Shown here in pieces: positions 6,193-14,375 of a DNA stretch of 14,375 nt (its first letter is position 1; each line of letters starts with the position of its first letter). The notes under the pieces are model-generated. The model was given only the letters and a program-made list of their open reading frames with translations. It was not told the origin of the DNA and made no database searches. The stretch spans positions 1 through 14,375 of the forward strand of contig JAJRUY010000081.1 in NCBI GenBank assembly GCA_024277555.1. Reading direction: 5' to 3'. The translations under genes and the position numbers were made by a program. This DNA is from Gammaproteobacteria bacterium. Lineage in GTDB: Bacteria; Pseudomonadota; Gammaproteobacteria; Chromatiales; Chromatiaceae.

Positions 6193-7239
6193 TTACAAAT
6201 CCAGATCCAGAGATTCCTCGGCTTGCAGAAGATTCAGGTATTCCATGGCGCGCAGCCAACGTGGATCTTCCCGAATATCCTTGGCTGTAAAGCGCCCTTT
6301 CCCATGCATGCGCGCCAGGCGCGCCTGGCTGACAGGCTCGCAGTAATCCGTCAGGATTTCCAGCACCTCCTGCGCACCTTTGCGGTTGTTGCATACCAGA
6401 ATCATATCGCAGCCAGCTTGCAGCGCTGCATCTGCTCTTTGTGCATGGCAGCCAGCGGCGTTTGCGGCAACCATACTCAGGTCATCACTGAACACCACGC
6501 CACCAAAGCCCAGGCGCTGACGTAGCACATCCTGAATCCAGTAAGATGAATAGCCGGCGGGTACATCGTCAACTGCAGAATACACAACATGCGCGAGCAT
6601 AAGTCCTTCCATCTGGTTATTTACCATGTGCCTGAATGGCTGCAGATCCCGGTTCCAGATTTCAGAAAAACGTCTTGCATCCACGGGCAGGTCATGATGT
6701 GAATCGGCTCCCACACAGCCGTGACCCGGAAAATGCTTGCCCACAGATGGCATTCCGGCCTCGCGTGCGCCTTCGACCCAACTAAAAGCCAGTTTGCCCA
6801 CAACCAGTGGATCAGCAGAAAACGCTCGATCACCAATTACCTGGCTAATGCCAGTTTGCAAATCCAGCACTGGCGCAAAGCTGAAATCAATGCCGACTGC
6901 ACGCAGTTCTGCTGCCATTAACCATCCGATGTGATGCGCCGCATCAATGGCTTTTTGTGGATGGCTGTCGTATAAATCTCCCAGCTTTGATGCTGCCGGC
7001 AGCTGGGTAAAGCCATCACGAAAGCGCTGCACCCGCCCGCCTTCCTGATCTACCGCCACCAGCAGGGCTGGTGAGCGCAAGGCATGAATCTCTTTTATCA
7101 GGTCTTGCAGCTGCTCTGGCGTTTCGTAGTTTCTGCTGAACAGTATTATCCCTCCCGTAGCAGGGTGCAACAGGAGCTCCCGTTCCTCCGCTGTCAAAAC
7201 GGCGCCCTCAAGATCAAGCATCAATGGTCCATGAGTCAT
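6193..7239 (-). CDS. nagZ: Beta-N-acetylhexosaminidase NagZ (GH3)
   Basis: A 348-residue cytoplasmic glycoside hydrolase family 3 enzyme that removes N-acetylglucosamine from GlcNAc-anhydroMurNAc peptides during peptidoglycan recycling, and so can influence AmpR-type beta-lactamase induction. Key motifs are LLVAVDQEGGRVQR (59-72), SVGKHFPGHGCVGADSHHDL (165-184) including the Asp179-X-His181 general acid/base dyad typical of NagZ, and VVFSDDLSM (248-256) with the nucleophile Asp252. No signal peptide is present, as expected. The frame also has a TTG two codons upstream, but the ATG at 7239 gives the standard start (THGPLMLDLEG). It is 15 bp downstream of the YkuD-domain gene and 3 bp upstream of hpt, so it sits inside a five-gene operon. 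Confidence 0.96.
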   Translation of the reverse strand: MTHGPLMLDLEGAVLTAEERELLLHPATGGIILFSRNYETPEQLQDLIKEIHALRSPALLVAVDQEGGRVQRFRDGFTQLPAASKLGDLYDSHPQKAIDAAHHIGWLMAAELRAVGIDFSFAPVLDLQTGISQVIGDRAFSADPLVVGKLAFSWVEGAREAGMPSVGKHFPGHGCVGADSHHDLPVDARRFSEIWNRDLQPFRHMVNNQMEGLMLAHVVYSAVDDVPAGYSSYWIQDVLRQRLGFGGVVFSDDLSMVAANAAGCHAQRADAALQAGCDMILVCNNRKGAQEVLEILTDYCEPVSQARLARMHGKGRFTAKDIREDPRWLRAMEYLNLLQAEESLDLDL

Positions 7240-7254
7240 AAGCAATACAGGCCG

Positions 7255-7737
7255 CTATTGTTGGATGTTTACGATGGTATGGTTGGAAACAGCATCAAAC
7301 ACTTCAATCAAGTCCTTGCTGTTCATCCGAATGCACCCATGGGATACGGGCCGACCCAGGAGTGATTCCTGATCCGTTCCATGAATGTAGATCAGGCGCT
7401 TGAGCGTATCACAATCTCCTCCCCGGTTTTTTCCCGGCTCCAGCCCGCTCAGCCACAGGATTCGCGTAAGCACCCAGTCTCTGTCAGGATACTTCCACCC
7501 CAGAGCCGAGGTATAAATCTCTCCCGTTGGCCTGCGTCCGACGAAGACTGTATTCAGCGGGCAGTTTTCACCGATTTTCAAGCGAATTTGATGTCTGCCC
7601 AGTGGGGTGCATCCACTGCCAATTTGTGTTCCTGAGCCTTTTGTTGCTGTAGATACAGGATAGGTGATGAGCAGTTTTTCATCTTCCCAGAGGCTCAGTT
7701 CCTGACTCGCCAGTTTTATTTGCACATGCAGGCTCAT
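7255..7737 (-). CDS. YkuD-domain protein without signal peptide; probable cytoplasmic L,D-carboxypeptidase/transpeptidase
   Basis: A 160-residue protein made of little more than one YkuD (L,D-transpeptidase) domain. The catalytic signature is complete: IHGTDQ with His119, then GRPVSHGCIRM with Ser132, His133, Gly134, the nucleophile Cys135 and Arg137. The N-terminus (MSLHVQIKLASQELSLWEDE) has no hydrophobic segment, so export by Sec is not expected. Leaderless YkuD proteins such as LdcV of Vibrio and ElsL of Acinetobacter are known as cytoplasmic L,D-carboxypeptidases that trim tetrapeptides in murein recycling. Position directly ahead of nagZ, another cytoplasmic recycling enzyme, supports that role here. 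The alternative is a periplasmic cross-linking enzyme with a missed leader, but no in-frame upstream extension is seen. It is the first gene of the operon. Confidence 0.85.
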   Translation of the reverse strand: MSLHVQIKLASQELSLWEDEKLLITYPVSTATKGSGTQIGSGCTPLGRHQIRLKIGENCPLNTVFVGRRPTGEIYTSALGWKYPDRDWVLTRILWLSGLEPGKNRGGDCDTLKRLIYIHGTDQESLLGRPVSHGCIRMNSKDLIEVFDAVSNHTIVNIQQ

Positions 7738-7778
7738 GGGTCTTCATCCCGGATGCCCGCCGAATACGGCCTGACTAG

Positions 7779-8019
7779 CCCGCATATTTCACCAAAACGC
7801 TCGGAATATCGGTGTTTATCTATATTATTCATTATCTTGCGTTGAATTGGGCCAGGTTGCACTTTGTACCCGTCACGCTATCCAGTTTTTCCCGGGATGT
7901 TTCCGCCCAGATTGCCCGAACAGCCTGCAAGCCGATGAATGACATCGACTTTTGCCCGCTCGAACAATCTGAACGAAAATCTCTCCGGGAAAAATCTGGA
8001 TTCCAGTGAAATATGCGGG
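7779..8019. mobile_element. Miniature element, family A copy 2 (CTAG/CTAA flanks)
   Basis: A 241-bp body with near-perfect terminal inverted repeats: left CCCGCATATTTCACC (7779-7793), right reverse-complemented CCCGCATATTTCACT, 14 of 15 identical. Flanks are CTAG (7775-7778) and CTAA (8020-8023), both fitting YTAR. A degenerate internal copy of the end, CCCGGGATGTTTCCGCC (7891-7907), and an inverted pair around CCAGTTTTTCCCGG (7882-7895) versus the complement near 7985-8003 suggest a rearranged or nested structure. No protein frame of note lies inside. It fills most of the 344 bp between rlmD and the YkuD gene; the rest (7738-7774 and 8024-8081) shows nothing recognisable. Confidence 0.75.
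7819..7846 (-). promoter_or_regulatory. Candidate sigma70 promoter for the five-gene operon, inside element A copy 2
   Basis: On the minus strand, TTCAAC (7841-7846) and TATAGA (7819-7824) are spaced by 16 bp and point at the YkuD gene about 80 bp away. The match to consensus is modest (3/6 and 4/6), so this is only a candidate. If real, the mobile element supplies the operon's promoter. Confidence 0.25.
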
Positions 8020-8081
8020 CTAACCCGTCTTCCCAGGCACTGAAGGAAAGCAGAAATTTCCTTTCTGTCTCTACCCCCATG

Positions 8082-9413
8082 TCAATATTTCTCAAACAGC
8101 GCAATGGATTCAACATGGGCAGTATGAGGGAACATATCCATAACCCCGGCGGAAACCAGACGGTAACCCAGTTTGTTTACCAACTCGGCCGCATCCCTTG
8201 CCAGTGTTCCCGGATAACATGAAACATAGACAATGCGTTCCACACCCATGCGCGGCAAATGCCCAAGTATTTCAAACGCTCCGCTGCGCGGCGGATCCAG
8301 CAGAACCTTATTGAATTGTTGCCCCAGCCAGGGCTCATGCTCCAGGGATTCATATAAGTTGGCCGTGTAGAAACTGACGTTGTGCAGCTGGTTGCGCTGC
8401 GCATTGTCTCTGGCGCGGCAAACCAGTTCCTCCGCAGCTTCCACACCGGTCACCCTCCCTGCCCTGGTAGCCATTGGCAGGGTGAAGTTGCCAATACCAC
8501 AAAACAGATCCAGTACCTGATCCTGCTGTTCCAGCGCCAGCAGGCCGAGGGCCTGTCCGATCATCTGACGGTTGATGTCCGAATTGACCTGGGTGAAATC
8601 TGTCGGCTGAAAATGCAGCTCCAGTCCGAATTCCGGCAGTGTATAGTGCAAATCAACCGCTTCATCCAGCGCTGTAACAGTATCCGGACCACCTTCCTGC
8701 AGGTAAATGATGAAATCATGGTTGCGGGCGAAATCACGCAGCTTTTTCCTGTCATCATCCAGCAACGGCTGCAGAATCCGAAAGATCAACACACAGCGTT
8801 GGTCATCCATGGCCACTTCGATCTGTGGAATCTGCGCTGAAACAGACAAGCTTTCGATCAGAATAGACAGATCCATAAGCGCATGACCAATTTTCGGATG
8901 CAACACCTCACAACTGTCCATATCTGCTACAAAGCCGGCATTGCGCTCACGAAAACCCACCAGCACTCGCCCCTTCTTCAGTACATGCTTTACTCCCAGG
9001 CGCGCCTTGCGACGATATCCCCAGGATGTTTTGCTGGTCAGGGGCGGCAGAACCTGCTCCGGCATTATCTTTCCCAGATGCGAAAATGCATCCAGCAGGG
9101 TTTGTTGCTTGTAGCGTACTTGCGCATCTGCCCGCAGGTGCTGCAGGCTACAACCACCGCACAATCCAAAACTGGCACACCCCGGCACTACGCGCTCGCC
9201 GCTTGCCTGCAGCACCTCCACAGTCTCTCCTTCATCATGATTTTTCCGCTTGCGGGTATAACGAAACATGATGCGCTCATCTGGCAAGGCGCCATGAATG
9301 AAGGTTGCCTTGCCGTCGATTCTTGCCACTCCACGCCCATCGTGACTCAGGGATGTTGCCTGCGCTTCTACCGGCTCCCGGGGAAGTTTTTGCTTGCGCC
9401 GTCTGCCTCCCAT
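8082..9413 (-). CDS. rlmD: 23S rRNA (uracil-1939-C5)-methyltransferase RlmD
   Basis: A 443-residue RNA methyltransferase. It has an N-terminal TRAM domain (about 10-68), the iron-sulfur cysteines C79, C85 and C88 (CASFGLCGGC) with C168 as the fourth ligand, the SAM-binding motif VLDLFCGIGNF (300-310), LLDPPRSGA (371-379), the catalytic nucleophile Cys399 in YVSCYPGTLARD and Glu435 in HVESIALF. The cluster and Cys/Glu arrangement are those of RlmD (RumA), which makes m5U1939 in 23S rRNA. A frame extension of 19 codons exists, but it overlaps cysM; the ATG at 9413 gives the basic family start (MGGRRRKQ) and lies 1 bp after the cysM stop. In pseudomonads and relatives the order is cysM-rlmD-relA; here relA does not follow. 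Confidence 0.96.
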   Translation of the reverse strand: MGGRRRKQKLPREPVEAQATSLSHDGRGVARIDGKATFIHGALPDERIMFRYTRKRKNHDEGETVEVLQASGERVVPGCASFGLCGGCSLQHLRADAQVRYKQQTLLDAFSHLGKIMPEQVLPPLTSKTSWGYRRKARLGVKHVLKKGRVLVGFRERNAGFVADMDSCEVLHPKIGHALMDLSILIESLSVSAQIPQIEVAMDDQRCVLIFRILQPLLDDDRKKLRDFARNHDFIIYLQEGGPDTVTALDEAVDLHYTLPEFGLELHFQPTDFTQVNSDINRQMIGQALGLLALEQQDQVLDLFCGIGNFTLPMATRAGRVTGVEAAEELVCRARDNAQRNQLHNVSFYTANLYESLEHEPWLGQQFNKVLLDPPRSGAFEILGHLPRMGVERIVYVSCYPGTLARDAAELVNKLGYRLVSAGVMDMFPHTAHVESIALFEKY

Positions 9414-9414
9414 T

Positions 9415-10314
9415 TCAATCCCGGCTCGGATCGAAAATGCCGGTGGACAGATAGCGATCGCCACGATCACAAATAATGGCTACCAGTAGGGAGTCCTCCA
9501 GCTCGCTGGACAGCCGGAGCATGGCGGCAACTGCCCCTCCCGACGATACGCCACAGAAGATGCCTTCTTCCGCTGATAATCTGCGCGTAAGTTCTTCCGC
9601 TTCCTGCTGGGATACGTCCATCTCCCGATCCACCAGGACAGGATCAAAGATGCCGGGCAGGTATTCCTTTGGCCAGCGGCGAATGCCGGGGATCTGGGCT
9701 CCTTCTTCAGGCTGTACGCCAATAATCTGCACTCCACTATTTTGTTCCTTGAGAAATCTGGAGACGCCTACGATGGTGCCCGTGGTGCCCATGGCGCTGA
9801 TGAAATGGGTGATCCCTGCGTTGGTGTCCCGCCATAGTTCCGGCCCGGTTCCAAGATAATGGGCAAGAGGATTATCCGGATTATCAAACTGGTTCAGCAG
9901 CTTTCCCTGCCCCTTGGCCTGCATCGCCATGGCAAGATCCCGCGCCCCTTCCATGCCTTCTTCCCCACTTACCAGCACCAGCTCTGCACCATATGCAGCC
10001 ATCGCCGCCTTACGCTCCATGCTCATGTTGTCTGGCATGACGAGTCTGATGCGATAGCCCTTTATGGCTGCCACCATGGCCAGGGCAATGCCTGTATTGC
10101 CACTGGTTGCCTCAAGCAGGGTATCCCCCGGGCATATTTCGCCACGTTGCTCGGCGCGCTCAATCATATACAGCGCCGGACGATCTTTCACCGAACCCGC
10201 AGGATTATTCCCTTCCAGCTTGACCAGCAGCGTGTTACTGGTTTGGCCAGGTACACGCTGCAACCTCACCAGCGGTGTATTTCCAATAGTAGAAGAAAGG
10301 GTCTGAAATTTCAT
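9415..10314 (-). CDS. cysM: Cysteine synthase B (O-acetylserine sulfhydrylase) CysM
   Basis: A 299-residue PLP-dependent enzyme of the cysteine synthase family that condenses O-acetylserine with sulfide (or thiosulfate in CysM) to form cysteine (or S-sulfocysteine). The PLP lysine is K43 in NNPAGSVKDRPA, SGNTG (71-75) binds the substrate carboxylate, GTTGTIVGVSRFL lies in the phosphate-loop region, and GIFCGVSSGGAVAA and CDRGDRYLSTGIF close the domain. The latter endings, and the cysM-rlmD order, favour CysM over CysK. Length fits CysM (about 300). It is the first gene of a two-gene operon with rlmD and is divergent from barA across a 216-bp intergenic region. No strong Shine-Dalgarno site is visible. 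Confidence 0.93.
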   Translation of the reverse strand: MKFQTLSSTIGNTPLVRLQRVPGQTSNTLLVKLEGNNPAGSVKDRPALYMIERAEQRGEICPGDTLLEATSGNTGIALAMVAAIKGYRIRLVMPDNMSMERKAAMAAYGAELVLVSGEEGMEGARDLAMAMQAKGQGKLLNQFDNPDNPLAHYLGTGPELWRDTNAGITHFISAMGTTGTIVGVSRFLKEQNSGVQIIGVQPEEGAQIPGIRRWPKEYLPGIFDPVLVDREMDVSQQEAEELTRRLSAEEGIFCGVSSGGAVAAMLRLSSELEDSLLVAIICDRGDRYLSTGIFDPSRD

Positions 10315-10345
10315 GATTTGTCTGGAATAGATGATGTCGATTTGT

Positions 10346-10351
10346 ATTTTA
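10346..10351 (-). promoter_or_regulatory. Candidate -10 element for cysM-rlmD
   Basis: Minus-strand TAAAAT lies 31 bp upstream of the cysM ATG in an AT-rich patch of the 216-bp divergent region. No convincing -35 hexamer sits 16-18 bp further up, so only the -10 is suggested. The remainder of the divergent region, apart from the barA promoter candidate, shows nothing I can name. Confidence 0.25.
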
Positions 10352-10443
10352 CCGCGCCTTGCTCAGATAGGAACCGTCTTTTATTTCTACACCGAATTGC
10401 CAGGGTTGACCGCTGAAACAGGAAATCAGGTTTTTTACAGCGA

Positions 10444-10472
10444 TTCAAGAGCTCCACATAAATTGTTATAGT
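10444..10472 (+). promoter_or_regulatory. Candidate promoter for barA
   Basis: TTCAAG (10444-10449) and TATAGT (10467-10472) are separated by 17 bp and lie about 60 bp before the barA ATG. The -35 match is weak (3/6) and the -10 good (5/6). No other better pair was found on this strand between cysM and barA. Confidence 0.3.
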
Positions 10473-10530
10473 GGCTGGCAATTGTCCTACGGGTTAATAA
10501 CAAACATTCCTGCTACCTGAAAAGTGCTCG

Positions 10531-13262
<2,732 letters not shown>

Positions 13263-13281
<19 letters not shown>

Positions 13282-13997
13282 ATAAGGCTCTTCATTTCCC
13301 GAACCGCCTGATCCAGCCCGGTGAATACCGCCCGGGAAATAATGGCGTGACCAATATTGAGCTCCTTTATACCTTCAATAGCGGCAATATCCACAACATT
13401 GTGGTAGTCCAGCCCATGGCCAGCATTCACCCGCAAGCCCAGTGACTCACCAAGCCTTACACCTTCCACAATTTTGGCCAGCTCTTGCGCCCGCTTTTCC
13501 GGGGTTTTCGCGTCAGCAAAATGTCCGGTATGAATCTCTACCACTGGCGCCCCGATGCTCGCCGCCGCCTGCAGTTGCTGAGGATCCGCATCAATAAAAA
13601 GCGACACCCGAATGCCTGCCTCCGCCAACTGTGCGCAATACTCCTGTAAATGCAGAATATCGGTGGCTGCATTCAATCCCCCTTCCGTCGTCAGTTCTTC
13701 TCGGCGCTCTGGCACCAGGCAACAGTCGGCAGGCCGTATGTCTGTTGCGATAGCCAGCATTTCATCTGTTGCAGCCATCTCCAGATTCATGCGCGTTTGC
13801 AGGATGTCCTTCAGGAATTCTACATCTCTATCCTGGATATGCCGTCGATCTTCACGCAAATGCAGGGTAATGGCATCGGCCCCCGCCTGCTCGGAAATCA
13901 GGGCGGCTTGAACCGGATCCGGATAACGTGTTCCCCTGGCCTGACGCAGTGTGGCTACATGATCAATATTTACACCGAGCAGTTTTCCCTGGTGCAT
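13263..13997 (-). CDS. pdxJ: Pyridoxine 5'-phosphate synthase PdxJ
   Basis: A 244-residue TIM-barrel enzyme, matching the E. coli length of about 243. It condenses 1-deoxyxylulose-5-phosphate with 1-amino-acetone-3-phosphate to make pyridoxine 5'-phosphate, the precursor of PLP (which CysM here needs). Signatures are LGVNIDHVATLRQARGT (7-23), ADAITLHLREDRRHI (40-54), EIHTGHFA, RVNAGHGLDYHNV and ELNIGHAIISRAVF. The ATG at 13997 is preceded by GGAGGG at an 8-nt spacing, a strong ribosome-binding site. RecO upstream is the usual neighbour, but element A copy 3 separates them. The 3' end overlaps barA tail-to-tail by 19 bp. Confidence 0.97.
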
Positions 13998-14034
13998 GAT
14001 GAATACCCTCCGATATGTTTGGTTGTCGGTTTAA

Positions 14035-14280
14035 CCCGGATGTTTCACCTGGAAGTCCGATGATTGTGCCGAGATTGTTGTTCAGAGGCGAATTTCTGAT
14101 CGAATCAATAGCCCAAGCTATTGATGAGTGAAGAAATATCGTCTCTGGGCAGCAAGATCGGGGCAAGGGCGGACTTAACAAACACCCGGTAACATATTGC
14201 GCTTTGCTAATATAAATGCAATGGTTAATAAAAACAGCATCTTATAATTGTTATTTCATTGTCGAGGTGAAATATCCGGG
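14035..14280. mobile_element. TTAA-flanked miniature element, family A copy 3
   Basis: A 246-bp body with terminal inverted repeats CCCGGATGTTTCACC (14035-14049) and, reverse-complemented from the right, CCCGGATATTTCACC (14266-14280), 14 of 15 identical. TTAA flanks both ends (14031-14034, 14281-14284). It fills almost the whole recO-pdxJ gap and ends 33 bp upstream of the pdxJ ATG. The interior is AT-rich towards recO, holds a perfect 9-bp stem at 14104-14125, and encodes no recognisable protein. The right TTAA supplies the recO stop codon. Confidence 0.75.
14104..14125. repeat. Perfect 9-bp hairpin within element A copy 3
   Basis: ATCAATAGC (14104-14112) and GCTATTGAT (14117-14125) are exact reverse complements around the 4-nt loop CCAA. 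No T-run follows on either strand, so termination is not indicated. It could be a structural feature of the element or a protein-binding palindrome in the pdxJ leader. Confidence 0.55.
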
Positions 14281-14375
14281 TTAATGGCCTGGTATATAGA
14301 ACAATTCCCTACTTTTTAACGGCTTGTCACCCAGATAAAAACCCAGCATATAGCGCATCAGCTCCCTGGCTTCCC
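14281..14375 (-). CDS. recO: DNA repair protein RecO, C-terminal fragment (cut by window edge)
   Basis: The minus-strand frame enters from the window edge and reads EARELMRYMLGFYLGDKPLK followed by SRELFYIPGH and a TAA stop, 30 residues visible. The block GxxPLKSRELF near the C-terminus is characteristic of RecO, the recombination mediator that works with RecR to load RecA on SSB-coated DNA. A pdxJ gene directly downstream on the same strand is the usual recO neighbour, which supports the call. The stop codon coincides with the TTAA at the end of element A copy 3, so the final residues may have been shaped by the insertion. Confidence 0.8.
   Translation of the reverse strand, partial: EARELMRYMLGFYLGDKPLKSRELFYIPGH

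Noticed and set aside
5551..6525. 324-codon open frame on the plus strand
   Set aside because: It runs antisense across the thioinosine phosphorylase start, all of hpt and the end of nagZ, all with clear family motifs on the other strand. Its translation shows no recognisable domain.
7812..8222. Short plus-strand frames between the YkuD gene and rlmD
   Set aside because: They lie in a miniature element or antisense to rlmD and have no recognisable product.
10406..10434. TTGACC as a -35 box for barA
   Set aside because: The hexamer is good, but no acceptable -10 lies 16-18 bp downstream; only a T-run is there.
13963..14181. 72-codon minus-strand frame in the recO-pdxJ gap
   Set aside because: It lies mostly within element A copy 3, overlaps the pdxJ start and shows no family resemblance, so it is treated as non-coding repeat DNA.

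Overview
The window looks like chromosomal DNA of a gammaproteobacterium. The evidence is a BarA/GacS-type tripartite kinase, a recO-pdxJ pair, pepA-holC, cysM-rlmD, and nagZ next to a PA3004-like S-methyl-5'-thioinosine phosphorylase. I cannot name the genus; an environmental lineage outside the enterics is plausible, but that is inference. I saw no rRNA, tRNA, CRISPR array, phage or plasmid genes, and no intact transposase.

Layout. (1) Positions 1-1493, plus strand: the 3' part of pepA (leucyl aminopeptidase) overlapping holC (DNA polymerase III chi) by an ATGA junction. (2) 1494-2246: a 159-bp MITE-like element with a 4-bp AATA target duplication, a short remnant of an APC-superfamily permease, and a strong 20-bp imperfect inverted repeat. 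(3) 2247-3641, minus strand: a beta-CASP metallo-beta-lactamase-fold ribonuclease-like protein. (4) 3670-3935: two back-to-back miniature elements of different families. (5) 7737 down to 3997, minus strand: a tightly packed five-gene operon encoding a YkuD-domain protein without signal peptide, NagZ, a hypoxanthine phosphoribosyltransferase, S-methyl-5'-thioinosine phosphorylase and a secreted META-domain protein. (6) 7779-8019: a second copy of the TTAA-flanked element. (7) 10314 down to 8082, minus strand: cysM-rlmD, 1 bp apart. (8) 10531-13281, plus strand: barA, overlapping pdxJ tail-to-tail by 19 bp. (9) pdxJ (minus), a third copy of the TTAA-flanked element, and the 3' end of recO (minus) at the window edge.

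How the genes fit together. The five-gene operon joins two recycling tasks. NagZ and the leaderless YkuD protein would both act on cytoplasmic muropeptides from peptidoglycan turnover. The thioinosine phosphorylase releases hypoxanthine, which the adjacent phosphoribosyltransferase would convert to IMP. An Asn (N209) where MTA phosphorylases carry Asp supports a 6-oxopurine substrate. CysM (cysteine synthesis) and RlmD (23S rRNA m5U1939 methylation) form a second small operon, and BarA would feed a UvrY/GacA-type response regulator encoded elsewhere.

The least explained content is the repeats. Three intergenic elements share the terminal inverted repeat CCCGSATNTTTCACC. Each is flanked by TTAA or a close variant, and each ends 28-37 bp upstream of a start codon. 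A second family has GGGCACCTCGAAAAAT-type ends. Several familiar gene neighbourhoods are interrupted at or near these repeats: holC without valS, rlmD without relA, and recO separated from pdxJ.
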